64,000 nt of DNA from Phenylobacterium haematophilum (GCF_014196295.1 NZ_JACIDK010000007.1:1-64000), one strand, 5' to 3'. Positions 14,236-23,044 are shown, numbered from the stretch's first letter. Notes: generated from the sequence alone by a model not told the origin. Numbers and translations: made by a program.

Positions 14236-15410
14236 CCCGCCAGGGCCTGTTCCAGGTCGGCGATCAGGTCGCCGGCGTCCTCGATCCCGACCGACAGGCG
14301 GATCAGGCCGTCGGCGATGCCGATCCGGGCCCGCGTCTCGGCCGGGATCGAGGCGTGGGTCATGATCGCCGGATGCTCGATCAGGCTCTCCACGCCGCCG
14401 AGGCTCTCGGCGAGCGTGAACAGTCGGGTGCGCTCCAGCATCCGCACCGTGCCGGCCAGGTCGCGGTCGAGCACCACCGAGATCATACCCCCGAAGCCGC
14501 CGCTCATCTGCCGCCTGGCCAGGTCGTGCTGCGGGTGGCTCTCCAGCCCCGGATAGATGACCTGGGCGACGTCGCCCCGGCCTTCCAGCCATCGGGCGAT
14601 GGCCATGCCGTTTTCGCAGTGGCGCTGCATGCGCAGGGCCAGGGTCTTCACGCCGCGCAGGGCGAGGAACGAGTCGAACGGCGAGGACACCGCGCCCACC
14701 GCGTTCTGCAGAAAGCCGACCTGGTCGGCGAGCTCCGTGTTCTGGCCGACCACCAGCGCGCCGCCGACGATGTCGGAGTGGCCCGAGACGTATTTGGTGG
14801 TGGAGTGCATGACCGCATCGAAGCCGAATTCCAGCGGCCGCTGCACATAGGGGCTGGCGAAGGTGTTGTCGGCGGCGGTCAGCAGGCCGCGGCGCTTGCC
14901 GAGCGCGGCGATCGCCTCCAGGTCCGCCAGCCGCAGCAGCGGGTTGGTCGGGGTCTCGACCCACAACAACCGGGTGTTGGGCCGGATCGCCGCCTCGATG
15001 GCGGCGACGTCGCTCATGTCGACGAAGCTGAACTCCAGGCCGGCGGTGCGCCGGCGAACCTTGTCGAACAGCCGGAACGAGCCGCCGTATAGATCCTCGC
15101 TGGCGATCACGTGCGAGCCGGCGTCGAGCACCTCCAGGAAGGTCGAGATCGCCGCCAGGCCCGAGGCGAAGGCGTAGCCGCGCGTTCCGCTCTCCAGGTC
15201 GGCGATGGCCCGCTCGAAGGCGAAGCGTGTCGGGTTCTGGCTGCGCGAGTACTCGAAGCCCTTGTGCTCGCCTGGGCTGGTCTGGGCGTAGGTCGACGTC
15301 GCGTAGATCGGCGGCATCACCGCCCCCGTCGTCGGATCGACCGACTGGCCGCCGTGGATCACCCGCGTGGAGAACTCCAGGCGGTTCTTTCTGGTGTTGT
15401 CTTGGGTCAC
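14232..15410 (-). CDS. Cystathionine gamma-lyase / gamma-synthase family PLP enzyme
   Basis: 392 residues from a GTG start that overlaps the upstream stop (GTGA). Family features include GYAFASGLAAIS (PLP phosphate loop), EDLYGGSFRL with the stacking Tyr, WVETPTNPLLR, the conserved AADNTFASPYVQRPLEFG, and HSTTKYVSGHSD with the PLP-binding Lys at residue 206. The late ESLGGVESLIEHPAIMTHAS is typical of cystathionine gamma-lyase/synthase and O-acylhomoserine sulfhydrylases, which sequence alone does not separate well. Being directly behind cystathionine beta-synthase favours gamma-lyase in reverse transsulfuration (homocysteine to cysteine). The alternative is a gamma-synthase. Confidence 0.92.
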   Translation of the reverse strand: MTQDNTRKNRLEFSTRVIHGGQSVDPTTGAVMPPIYATSTYAQTSPGEHKGFEYSRSQNPTRFAFERAIADLESGTRGYAFASGLAAISTFLEVLDAGSHVIASEDLYGGSFRLFDKVRRRTAGLEFSFVDMSDVAAIEAAIRPNTRLLWVETPTNPLLRLADLEAIAALGKRRGLLTAADNTFASPYVQRPLEFGFDAVMHSTTKYVSGHSDIVGGALVVGQNTELADQVGFLQNAVGAVSSPFDSFLALRGVKTLALRMQRHCENGMAIARWLEGRGDVAQVIYPGLESHPQHDLARRQMSGGFGGMISVVLDRDLAGTVRMLERTRLFTLAESLGGVESLIEHPAIMTHASIPAETRARIGIADGLIRLSVGIEDAGDLIADLEQALAG

Positions 15411-16801
15411 GCAGCTCGCCGCAGATAGTTGATGAGGTCGATGCGGGTGATCAGCCCGAGGAATTCGCGGCCGTCGAGGACGATAGCCACCTGATCGCGT
15501 TCGAAGACCGGCAGCAGCGCATCGAGCGGCGCGTCGGCCTGCAGAGTGTCGAGCTTGGCGGTCATCGCAGCCGCCACCGGCTGGGAGAATCGCTTGTCGG
15601 GCTTGGAGTCCTCGATGGCCTCCAGGAGGTCGCTTTCGTCGATGAGCCCGATCAGGCGGCCGCCGTCGAGCACAGGAAGCTGGCTGACGTCGGCCTGGCG
15701 CATGCGGTTGTAGGCGGTCAGCAAGGTGTCCTGCGGGCCGACCACGATGGCCCCGCCGTTGGTGGCGGAGCGCACGATCAGGTCGCGCAGGTCGCCATGC
15801 AGGCGGCGCTCGGTGAGGCCCTGCTCGGCCAGCCAGCTGTCGTTGTAGACCTTGGACAGGTACTTGGCGCCGGTGTCGCAGACGAGGGTGACGACCCGCT
15901 GGGCTTCCGTCTGCTCGCGGCAATAGCGCAGGGCGGCGGCCAGCAGCGTGCCGGAGGAGGAGCCGCCCAGCACCCCGGCCTTGGCCAGCATCAGGCGCGC
16001 GGCGGCGATGCTCTCGGCGTCGGGAATGGTGTAGGCGCGCGAGACCAGCGAGAGGTCGCAGTTGTCGGGCACGAAGTCCTCGCCGATGCCCTCGACCACC
16101 CATGAGCCCGGTTCGACGGTCTCGCCGGTGTTGACCAGCGGCGCGAGGATCGAACCCTCCGGATCGGCCAGCACCATCTTGGTCTTCGGCGAGGCCGCGG
16201 CGAAGAAGCGGCCAAGGCCGGTCAGCGTGCCGCCTGAGCCGACGCCGACGACCATGGCGTCGAGGTCGCCCTCCATCTGCGCCAGGATCTCTGGGCCGGT
16301 GGTGGTCTCATGCGCCTTCGGATTGGCTGGGTTGGCGAACTGGTTGATGTAGATCGCGCCGGGAATGTCGGCCGCCAGCCGCTGGGCCATGTCCTGGTAG
16401 TATTCGGGGTGGCCCTTGCCGACATCGGATCGGGTGATGCGGACATCGACGCCGAGCGCGCGCAGGTGCTGGATCTTCTCGCGGCTCATCTTGTCGGGCA
16501 CGAGCAGCAGGATCTTGTAGCCCTTCAAGACGCCGACCTGCGCGAGACCGAGGCCAGTGTTGCCGGCTGTGGCCTCGACGATCGTCCCGCCGGGCTTCAG
16601 CGAGCCGTCGGCTTCGGCCGCCTCGATCATCGAGCGGGCGATGCGGTCCTTGATCGAGCCGCCGGGATTGGCGCTCTCAAGCTTCACGAACAACCGGCAG
16701 GGGCCGGTGTCGAAGCCGGTCAGCTCGAGCATCGGCGTGTCGCCGATCAGTTCGAGGGCCGAGCTGGCGGGCGGCGCAAGCTTGCGCGGGTGTGCGGTCA
16801 T
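15407..16801 (-). CDS. cbs: Cystathionine beta-synthase with C-terminal CBS-domain pair
   Basis: 464 residues. The PLP fold-type II catalytic part (about 1-330) has ESANPGGSIKDR with the PLP Lys at residue 51, EATAGNTGLGLA (substrate/phosphate loop), VGVGSGGTLTGLG (PLP phosphate loop) and GGSSSGT. Two CBS domains follow (about 340-460), with IVVGPQDTLLTAYNRMRQADVSQLPVLDGGRLIGLIDESDLL as the first. These can bind adenosyl ligands such as S-adenosylmethionine. The enzyme condenses homocysteine and serine to cystathionine. AGGAG precedes the ATG. It heads a two-gene operon with the lyase, joined by a 4-base overlap. Confidence 0.94.
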   Translation of the reverse strand: MTAHPRKLAPPASSALELIGDTPMLELTGFDTGPCRLFVKLESANPGGSIKDRIARSMIEAAEADGSLKPGGTIVEATAGNTGLGLAQVGVLKGYKILLLVPDKMSREKIQHLRALGVDVRITRSDVGKGHPEYYQDMAQRLAADIPGAIYINQFANPANPKAHETTTGPEILAQMEGDLDAMVVGVGSGGTLTGLGRFFAAASPKTKMVLADPEGSILAPLVNTGETVEPGSWVVEGIGEDFVPDNCDLSLVSRAYTIPDAESIAAARLMLAKAGVLGGSSSGTLLAAALRYCREQTEAQRVVTLVCDTGAKYLSKVYNDSWLAEQGLTERRLHGDLRDLIVRSATNGGAIVVGPQDTLLTAYNRMRQADVSQLPVLDGGRLIGLIDESDLLEAIEDSKPDKRFSQPVAAAMTAKLDTLQADAPLDALLPVFERDQVAIVLDGREFLGLITRIDLINYLRRAA

Positions 16802-17004
16802 GAACGGCTCCTGGAGGCCTTTCAGCAGAAACGCCCGGAGGTCGATTTCCGCGCAATCTCCTCGAGCATATGGGCGATTTTCCTGCGTCGCCTAGCTGCA
16901 AGAGCGGCGTTAGTCGCCTTGGCGCAGGGCGTTGGCGAAAAACGAACCTCGGGCGCGGCGAAGCTGGCGCTTCGCAGCGACCGCCGGCGGGGCTAAAGCG
17001 AGCC

Positions 17005-17475
17005 ATGGCCAAGACCACGCCCGCGACGCTCGCCCTCGACAAGGCCAAGATCGCCTACGAGCTGCATTCCTACGACTACGACCCCGACGCGCCGCGGGTG
17101 GGGCTGCAGGCCGCCGAAAGCCTCGGCGTCAGCCCCGACCAGGTGCTCAAGACCCTGATGGCCCTGGTCGACGGCAAGCCGGTCTGCGCGGTGCTGGCCT
17201 CGGACCGGGAGGTGGCGATGAAGAAATTGGCCGCGGCGGCGGGCGGCAAGTCGGCGCAGATGATGAAGCCCGCCGACGCCGAGCGCGTCACCGGCTACCG
17301 GGTCGGCGGGGTCAGCCCGTTCGGCCAGAAACGGCAGGTCCAGACGCTGATCGACCAGGCCGCGCTCGACCATGAGAAGGTGTTCGTCAACGGCGGCCAG
17401 CGCGGGTTGCAGGTGCGGCTGGCGCCGACCGACCTTTTGGTCGCACTACCAGCCAAGGTAGCGATCCTGACTTGA
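17005..17475 (+). CDS. ybaK: YbaK/EbsC-type Cys-tRNA(Pro) deacylase
   Basis: 156 residues, the normal length of free-standing YbaK. Landmarks are the N-terminal AKTTPATLALDKAKIAYELHSYDYDP, VLKTLMALVDGKPVCAVLASDREVAMKKLAAAAGGKSA with the catalytic-pocket lysines, and RVTGYRVGGVSPFGQKRQVQTLID, the conserved GY-x-GG-x-SPFG signature. YbaK hydrolyses Cys-tRNA(Pro) mischarged by prolyl-tRNA synthetase. It is divergent from cbs across about 200 bp and appears monocistronic. Start ATG 17005 fits the family N terminus. Confidence 0.93.
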   Translation: MAKTTPATLALDKAKIAYELHSYDYDPDAPRVGLQAAESLGVSPDQVLKTLMALVDGKPVCAVLASDREVAMKKLAAAAGGKSAQMMKPADAERVTGYRVGGVSPFGQKRQVQTLIDQAALDHEKVFVNGGQRGLQVRLAPTDLLVALPAKVAILT

Positions 17476-17586
17476 TTGTCGTTGCGTAACGGCGCGGATA
17501 GGGCCTTAACTTAGCGTCGATAACTTTGGTCGACGGGGAGTGCGGCCTTTCGTAGTGCGTCGGGCCGCCGCAGTGTTTGCGATGAG

Positions 17587-18210
17587 ATGGGCGTCATGAC
17601 GGCGGTGAGCCTCGAACGGCGGCGCACCTATCACGTGGGGAATGTCCGCGGACAACTTCTAGCGGCAGCGCGGGAGATTCTGCAGGAAAGCGGCCGCGCC
17701 GGTCTGTCGCTGCGGGCCATCGCCGACCGTGCCGGCGTGGCGCCTGGCACGGTCTACTATCACTATGCCGACAAGGCCGCCTTGCTGGCGGGTCTTGCGG
17801 TCGACGGCTTCCGGCAGCTCTCCGACGCCATGCGGGCCGCCTACGAGGCGCACGGACACGAGGGCGGGCTGCGCTCCACCGGCGGCGCCTACCTGACCTT
17901 CCTGCGCCAGAAGCCCGAGCTCTACATCCTGATGTACGAGGCGCTGGATTCCGGCCGCCGCGAGGACGTGGCCGCCGCCGAGGCGGAGGCCTGCGCCATT
18001 TCGCGCGCCGCCATCATCGCGGACTTCGAGAAGCAGCATTCGACCGATCTGGCCGGCAAGATCGCCGACGCCATCTGGGCGTGGGGCCGGGGCATCGCGG
18101 CGACGGCGCTGTCGCGCAGCTCGCCCGGCGAGGGTCCGGAAGACGAGACGATGGAATCGGCGGTGCGCGGGCTGGAAGCGCTGATTTCGGGTCCAGTCAG
18201 GGCGCCGTAG
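17587..18210 (+). CDS. TetR/AcrR-family transcriptional regulator
   Basis: 207 residues. The N-terminal HTH (about 20-70) reads RGQLLAAAREILQESGRAGLSLRAIADRAGVAPGTVYYHYADKAALLAGL, a canonical TetR_N domain with the recognition-helix GTVYYHYADK. The C-terminal ligand-binding half is all-helical (for example GGAYLTFLRQKPELYILMYEALDSG, similar to the WHG/TetR_C_33 group). It lies 233 bp upstream of a TonB-dependent receptor on the same strand, which suggests it controls that receptor. An inverted repeat at 18357-18371 is a possible operator. ATG codons at 17587 and 17596 are both possible. Confidence 0.9.
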   Translation: MGVMTAVSLERRRTYHVGNVRGQLLAAAREILQESGRAGLSLRAIADRAGVAPGTVYYHYADKAALLAGLAVDGFRQLSDAMRAAYEAHGHEGGLRSTGGAYLTFLRQKPELYILMYEALDSGRREDVAAAEAEACAISRAAIIADFEKQHSTDLAGKIADAIWAWGRGIAATALSRSSPGEGPEDETMESAVRGLEALISGPVRAP

Positions 18211-18356
18211 CGTCAGCTCGCCATAGAGGCGAGCCCAGTCCATGTATTTGAATAATCAGTATCTTTTTCCGCGTTGCACATTGCTTCGGCAGAGGCGGCG
18301 CGGCCCTTGCGCCACAAGGCCTGACGAAAGTTCGGCGGGGGCGCTTTTCCCTCTAT

Positions 18357-18371
18357 TCGAACGCTGTTCGA
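18357..18371. promoter_or_regulatory. Inverted repeat TCGAAC-GCT-GTTCGA upstream of TonB receptor
   Basis: Perfect 6+3+6 dyad, 72 bp before the receptor start and 146 bp after the TetR gene. The core CGAACGCYGTTCG recurs at 44384-44396 upstream of a histidine kinase gene. Candidate operator for the neighbouring TetR regulator. Confidence 0.4.
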
Positions 18372-18443
18372 GACCTCCAGCCTAGCAATATTAAGCACTC
18401 GCGACGGGCGGCTAAACGCCCGCGTCTGGCTGGGAGGTAACAC

Positions 18444-20975
18444 ATGTTTCAACCGCTGCGTCTGCGCAGTCTCTTCATCATGGGCGCGTCTGTCGCGGCC
18501 ATGTCCGCCGCCACTCAGGCCGCGGCCCAAGACGCCTTCACCATCGAGGAACTGGTCGTCACCGCCGAAAAGCGGGAGCAGAGCCTGCAGGACGTGCCGG
18601 TCGCGGTGACCGCCTACACCTCGGAAAAGCGCGACCTGATGGGCGTTGCGACCGTCGAGGATCTGGCCCGCGTCACGCCGAGCGTCGCCTACACCAACAA
18701 CGACCGTCTCTCGATCCGCGGCTTCGGCCGTCTGACCAACGCGATCGGCACCGACCCGTCGGTGGCGCTCTATTCGGACGGCATCTTCTCGAACTCGATG
18801 GCCGACTCTTCGACGCCGTCGCTGTTCATCGAGCGGACCGAAATCCTGCGCGGTCCCCAGGGCACCCTCTACGGCCGTAACTCGATCGGCGGCGCGCTGA
18901 ACATCATCGGCAAGCGTCCGAGCGACGAGTTCCAAGGCGAAGTCCGCGGCGCGGTCGGCAACTACGGTTCGTGGCGCACCGACGCCCTGGTCACCGGTCC
19001 GATCACCGACGGCCTGCGCTTCCTGCTCGGCGGTTCGGTCGAGCGCCGCGACGAAGGCTTCATCGAGAACATCGGCCCCGGCGGCGACACCAGCGCCCTG
19101 AAGCGCTACCTGGTCGAAGCCCAGCTCGAAGCCGACCTTGGCGAGAATATCACCGCCCGTCTGCGCTATACGAAGTTCGACTGGGACGACAGCTACGGCG
19201 TCGGCAACATCCACGAAGCGGTGATCACGCCCTACGACACCCGCTCGCCGACCGGCCTGGAAAATAGCGCGCTCTACTACAACCCGACCTTCGGCTATAC
19301 CGGGGTCAATCCGTCCATCAACGATCCCTACAAGATCAACATGGACCAGACGATGGAGGGCAAGCTCTCCAACCATAATCGTCTGCACTTCGACCTGACC
19401 TGGGATCTCGGCGGCGCGACGCTGAAGTACCTGGCCGGCTATCAGGCCTACACCTACAACACCAACGGCGACGAAGACCGTTCGTCCCGCCAAGGCCTGT
19501 TCAGCATCCCGACCGCGACCCCGTTCGGCGCCTACACCGCAACCAACGTCTCGCCGAACGAGCGCTTCTTCTACACCGAGAAGCAGAAGTGGTGGTCGAA
19601 CGAGATCAACCTGTCGTCCAACTCGGACGGCCCGCTGCACTGGATCGTCGGACTCTATCAGTACCATCAAGAGTATTCGCAGCCGCAGGGCCTGCGCGTG
19701 CTCGGCGATCCGGCCATGCAGGCGCCGCTGAGCCTGGCCACCGGCCGTCCGGCCGCGCCGAACCCGAACGGCAACTACCTGTTCGTCGACGGCAGCCTGG
19801 AAGTGAACTCCTACGCGGCGTTCGGTCAGATCGACTACGAGTTCGCCGAGAACTGGACCCTGACCGCCGGCCTTCGCTACTCGGTCGACGAAAAGTCCGG
19901 CACCGACTTCGCGCGCTACGTCTCGCGTAGCCCCACCACCACGACTCTGCTCCAGCAGTTCGCCGGCATCCCCGCGGCCATCGGCCAGGGCGTCGCGCTC
20001 GACTTCACCACCTTCGTGGTCTGCGGCGGGGCGACGCTCGCCTCCTGCACCGCGCAGCCGCAATACGCCAACCTGCGTGAAGCGGCCGGCGGCGGTCTGA
20101 TCCGCGATCTGAAGGCCGACTACGACGCCTGGACCGGTACGCTGGGCGTCCAGTGGCAGCCGGACGGCGACACCAACGCCTACGCCCGCTACAGCCGCGG
20201 CTACAAGTCGGGCGGCTGGCTCGCCTCGAACGGCCTGACCCCGGTGCCGTACGCCGATCCGGAGTACGTCAACAACTACGAGGTCGGTCTGAAGAAGACC
20301 TTCGGCGGCCGCTTCCAGCTCAACTCGGCGATCTTCTACGCCGACTATCAGGGCTTCCAGGCGCCGCTGCGGGTCGTGATCAGCGGCTCGACCACCGGCA
20401 CCCAGTTCCTGAACCTCGACGCCCGCAACTGGGGCGTCGAACTGGAAGGCCAGTGGGCGCCGATCGACAACCTGATGCTGTTCGCCAGCTACGCGTACAT
20501 CAACGCGGAAGTGACCAACGGCTGCTGCTTCGTCGACGTCAACGACCCGACCGCCTCGAAAGCCGGCGCCAAGCCGATCGGCGGTACGGCTACGGCCCGG
20601 ACCCAGAACCTGGAAGGCAACCGCCTCCCGATGACGCCGGAAAACAAGCTCAACCTCGGCGCCAACTACACCTTCGACTTCGACGCCGGCAGCCTGACCA
20701 TCGGCGGCACCTACACCTATACCGACGACATGCAGACCGCGGTCTTCAGCCAGGCGAACTACACCGCCCCGGCGAACGAGATCGTCGACTTCCGCGCCCT
20801 GTGGAAGGACGGCCAGGACCGCTTCACGATCATCGGCTACGTGAAGAACGCCTTCGACGAGGTGGCTTATCAGAGCTCCACCCCGACCAGCCTGACCTCG
20901 CTCGGCGACTATCGCCGGACGGTGAAGCTGAACTTCCCGCGCACGTACGGCGTGGAATTCCAGTACCGCTTCTAG
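18444..20975 (+). CDS. TonB-dependent outer-membrane receptor
   Basis: 843 residues. Signal peptide about 1-29 (cleavage after AAAQ), then the TonB box region TIEELVVTAEKREQSLQDVPVAVTAYT, the plug domain (to about 160) with RGFGRLTNAIGTDPSVALYSDGI and the plug hallmark LRGPQGTLYGRNSIGGALNI. A 22-strand-type beta-barrel follows, ending in YGVEFQYRF with the C-terminal Phe needed for outer-membrane assembly. The VTAEKREQSLQDVP head is typical of the large receptor group in Caulobacterales and sphingomonads that takes up sugars, aromatics or other small molecules, but the ligand is not predictable. AGG lies upstream of the ATG and a strong terminator follows. Confidence 0.94.
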   Translation: MFQPLRLRSLFIMGASVAAMSAATQAAAQDAFTIEELVVTAEKREQSLQDVPVAVTAYTSEKRDLMGVATVEDLARVTPSVAYTNNDRLSIRGFGRLTNAIGTDPSVALYSDGIFSNSMADSSTPSLFIERTEILRGPQGTLYGRNSIGGALNIIGKRPSDEFQGEVRGAVGNYGSWRTDALVTGPITDGLRFLLGGSVERRDEGFIENIGPGGDTSALKRYLVEAQLEADLGENITARLRYTKFDWDDSYGVGNIHEAVITPYDTRSPTGLENSALYYNPTFGYTGVNPSINDPYKINMDQTMEGKLSNHNRLHFDLTWDLGGATLKYLAGYQAYTYNTNGDEDRSSRQGLFSIPTATPFGAYTATNVSPNERFFYTEKQKWWSNEINLSSNSDGPLHWIVGLYQYHQEYSQPQGLRVLGDPAMQAPLSLATGRPAAPNPNGNYLFVDGSLEVNSYAAFGQIDYEFAENWTLTAGLRYSVDEKSGTDFARYVSRSPTTTTLLQQFAGIPAAIGQGVALDFTTFVVCGGATLASCTAQPQYANLREAAGGGLIRDLKADYDAWTGTLGVQWQPDGDTNAYARYSRGYKSGGWLASNGLTPVPYADPEYVNNYEVGLKKTFGGRFQLNSAIFYADYQGFQAPLRVVISGSTTGTQFLNLDARNWGVELEGQWAPIDNLMLFASYAYINAEVTNGCCFVDVNDPTASKAGAKPIGGTATARTQNLEGNRLPMTPENKLNLGANYTFDFDAGSLTIGGTYTYTDDMQTAVFSQANYTAPANEIVDFRALWKDGQDRFTIIGYVKNAFDEVAYQSSTPTSLTSLGDYRRTVKLNFPRTYGVEFQYRF

Positions 20976-20997
20976 GAGCCACCAGGCTTCGGAACGG

Positions 20998-21027
20998 AAA
21001 GGCGCTGCGGGAGACCGCAGCGCCTTT
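20998..21027 (+). terminator. Intrinsic terminator after TonB receptor
   Basis: AAAGGCGCTGCGG pairs with CCGCAGCGCCTTT around GAGA, 22 bp after the stop, followed by GTCGTTTT. A 10-bp G+C stem with A/T flanks, good in both directions. Confidence 0.85.
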
Positions 21028-21140
21028 GTCGTTTTCGAGCGTGGCCGTCGCCTTGAATCGGCGCCACTCTCGCAGCAATAGCCATTTGGCCCCGCTCGCA
21101 GAAACGACGGCCGGCGGGGCTCCTCGGGGGAGTGAGCGCC

Positions 21141-21860
21141 ATGCTGGTTCGGTTGATCGCCTTGTCCGCCGCCGCGGTTCTCGTCGCGGGCTCTTCGGGC
21201 GCCGCCGCCGCGGCCGGCCGCTTCTCCGCGGAGATGCAGGCCTTCGCCGCACAGGATAAGGCCGCGCCCCCGACGCCCTGCAAGATCGTGTTCACGGGCT
21301 CCTCGACGATCCGGTTCTGGACCAGCCTGAGCCAGGACATGGCTCCCATCCCGGTGCTCAACCGGGGTTTCGGCGGCGCGGAGATCTCGGACGTCAATGC
21401 GAACTTCGACCAGGTCGTCGGGCGCTATAGGCCGCGGGCCGTGGTGTTTTACGCCGGCGAGAACGATCTCAACGCCGGGGAGTCAAAGGACTCGGTGGCC
21501 GAGGACTTCGGACGCTTCATGAAGCTCAAAAGCGAGAAGCTCGGCGCGGCGACGCCGGTCTATTTCATCTCGCTTAAGCCCTCGCAGGCCCGCGAGCGCC
21601 AGATTCCAGATCAAAGCGCAGTGAACGCCAAGATCAAGGCGCAGATGAAGGGCCGCAAGGACTTCGTCTACATCGACGTCGTGCCGCAGATGATGGGCGC
21701 CGACGGACATCCCAAGGACCTGTTCGTCGCCGACGGCCTGCACATGAACAGCGCCGGCTACGCGATCTGGACCAAGGTGGTGCGTCCGGTGATGGAAAAG
21801 GAAATGAAGGCGGACCGGCCTGCGTGCCGCAGTTCCGCGTCCGCCTCCGCCAAGCCCTAG
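21141..21860 (+). CDS. Secreted SGNH/GDSL hydrolase
   Basis: 239 residues with a signal peptide (about 1-25). SGNH blocks: FTGSSTIRFW (nucleophile Ser, block I), NRGFGGAEISDV (block II Gly), VVFYAGENDLNAG (block III Asn) and VADGLHMNSAGYAIW (block V Asp-x-x-His). The enzyme is a periplasmic esterase, lipase or carbohydrate deacetylase; the FTGSSTIRFW form is common in GDSL proteins related to platelet-activating-factor acetylhydrolase. I chose ATG 21141 because GGGGGAG lies 8 bases upstream; a GTG at 21132 sits on top of that site. The stop shares CTAG with dps. Confidence 0.9.
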   Translation: MLVRLIALSAAAVLVAGSSGAAAAAGRFSAEMQAFAAQDKAAPPTPCKIVFTGSSTIRFWTSLSQDMAPIPVLNRGFGGAEISDVNANFDQVVGRYRPRAVVFYAGENDLNAGESKDSVAEDFGRFMKLKSEKLGAATPVYFISLKPSQARERQIPDQSAVNAKIKAQMKGRKDFVYIDVVPQMMGADGHPKDLFVADGLHMNSAGYAIWTKVVRPVMEKEMKADRPACRSSASASAKP

Positions 21861-22318
21861 AGCGAGGAGCGCAGCATCCAGACGTGCTTCTCGTGCGCGG
21901 TCAGCCGGTCCGAGATCAGGCTGGCGCTGACCTCGTCGCCCGCTTCCTGGGCGGCCGGCAGGATCGCGTAGAGCGTGCCGATCAGGGTCTCCTGGCTGGC
22001 GATCAGGTCCTTGAGCATCTCTTCTGCGTTCCTGGACGGATCGCCGTCCTTGATCGAGGAGAGGTTGCCGAACGCGCCATAGCCCTGCGGAGCCAGTTCG
22101 CCCAGCGCGCGGATGCGTTCGGCGACCTCGTCGATGGCGGTCCACATCTCGGTGTACTGGGCCATGAACAGCGTGTGTAGCTGCGAGAAATTCGGGCCCC
22201 GGACGTTCCAGTGGTAGCCGTGGGTCTTCAGGTAGACGGCGTAGGTGTCCGCCAGCAGCTTGGCGAGGCCTTCGGCGACCGCCTTGCGGTCCTTGGCGGT
22301 GGGTCCGGTGTTGGTCAT
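21857..22318 (-). CDS. dps: Dps-family DNA-protection / iron-storage protein
   Basis: 153 residues, standard for Dps. The dinuclear ferroxidase motif of the family is present: THGYHWNVRGPNFSQLHTLFMAQY and, further on, EMWTAIDEVAERIRALG, which together supply the inter-subunit His, Asp and Glu ligands. Dps dodecamers oxidise Fe(II) with peroxide, store iron and bind DNA. The gene lies 16 bp behind a DUF2061 gene, so the two form an operon whose start region carries a Fur-box-like dyad. It converges with the SGNH hydrolase gene on a shared CTAG. Confidence 0.95.
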   Translation of the reverse strand: MTNTGPTAKDRKAVAEGLAKLLADTYAVYLKTHGYHWNVRGPNFSQLHTLFMAQYTEMWTAIDEVAERIRALGELAPQGYGAFGNLSSIKDGDPSRNAEEMLKDLIASQETLIGTLYAILPAAQEAGDEVSASLISDRLTAHEKHVWMLRSSL

Positions 22319-22334
22319 TGGTGGTTCCTCTCCT

Positions 22335-22538
22335 CTAGGCTTCGACGCTCGTCGGGCTTGGCGCGCCGAGCCGCGCCCAGACGCGCTCGTGGATCGCGAA
22401 GGCGATCGTCTGGAAGACCGGTTCGATCATCCCGATCGCCAGCGCCGCCCGCCAGTCGCGGGTCAGAACATAGGCGACGGTGATCGCCACCGTCAGGTGC
22501 ATCACGCTGTAGCTCAGTGTCTTCTTGGCGGTGCGCAT
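22335..22538 (-). CDS. DUF2061 small inner-membrane protein
   Basis: 67 residues. It begins MRTAKKTLSYSVMHLTVAITVAYVLTRD and continues with AALAIGMIEPVFQTIAFAIHERVWAR; the K(T/S)xSYxxxH start, two membrane helices and HERxW end are the DUF2061 pattern. I start at 22538 because AAGG is 8 bases upstream; a longer frame from 22610 would run through the probable promoter and operator. The function of DUF2061 is not known. It is the first gene of a unit with dps. Confidence 0.85.
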   Translation of the reverse strand: MRTAKKTLSYSVMHLTVAITVAYVLTRDWRAALAIGMIEPVFQTIAFAIHERVWARLGAPSPTSVEA

Positions 22539-22550
22539 CAGAAATGCCTT

Positions 22551-22594
22551 ATTGCGAATTATTCGCAATATAGCGCGCGACGGACTTATTGAAA
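22551..22594 (-). promoter_or_regulatory. Promoter with Fur-box-like dyad before DUF2061-dps
   Basis: Perfect dyad ATTGCGAA-TTA-TTCGCAAT (22551-22569). On the minus strand TTTCAA (22589-22594) and TATATT (22567-22572) with a 16-bp spacer form a plausible promoter, and the dyad covers the -10 end and the expected start of transcription. The TGCGAATnATTCGCA pattern resembles Fur-type sites. Confidence 0.6.
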
Positions 22595-22710
22595 GACCTT
22601 TGATCATCATAAAAACTTATCTCAACCGCGGGCTTCTTATGGCCCCGCGGGCCGCGTTGCCACCAGCGACAGGGCGTGGTGTGCTGGCCGCCAGTCACTA
22701 GGGGTGCGGT

Positions 22711-23022
22711 ATGAGCGGCGATGACCTGAAGGTCGTGAACAACGAGGAGAAGGGTCGCTTCGAGGTGCGGCTAGGCGACGAGGTCGCCTATGCGGAGTAT
22801 CGGCTGCTGGCCACCGGGGTGCTGTTCCCCCACACTGAGGTTCCGCCGGCTTTCGAGGGCCAGGGCGTGGGCGGCAAGCTGGTCCGCACGGCGATGGAGT
22901 TCGTGCGCCAGCGGGGCGAGCTGGTGATCCCGGTCTGCCCGTTCGTGTCGGCATACATCCAGCGCCATCCCGAGTATCACGATCTCGTGCACCCGGGGTA
23001 TCGGGCCGCGCTCAAGATCTGA
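22711..23022 (+). CDS. Small GNAT-related N-acetyltransferase (YjdJ type)
   Basis: 103 residues, the compact single-domain GNAT form. It begins DLKVVNNEEKGRFEVRLGDEVAYAEYRL, then LFPHTEVPPAFEGQGVGGKLVRTAMEFVRQRG, which contains the acetyl-CoA-binding Q/R-x-x-G-x-G/A segment (QGVGGK), and ends with VCPFVSAYIQRHPEYHDLV, the signature of the YjdJ/GTLF3-type family. The acceptor substrate is not known for this group. It stands upstream of the cytochrome/flavoprotein pair with a 22 bp gap and may be cotranscribed with it. Confidence 0.88.
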   Translation: MSGDDLKVVNNEEKGRFEVRLGDEVAYAEYRLLATGVLFPHTEVPPAFEGQGVGGKLVRTAMEFVRQRGELVIPVCPFVSAYIQRHPEYHDLVHPGYRAALKI

Positions 23023-23044
23023 AAGTCGCCTTGGGGGGAGACGC

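Noticed and set aside
18213..20063. 616-codon minus-strand frame over the first TonB receptor
   Set aside because: Receptor signal, plug and barrel features make the plus strand coding; the antisense product has no recognisable domain.
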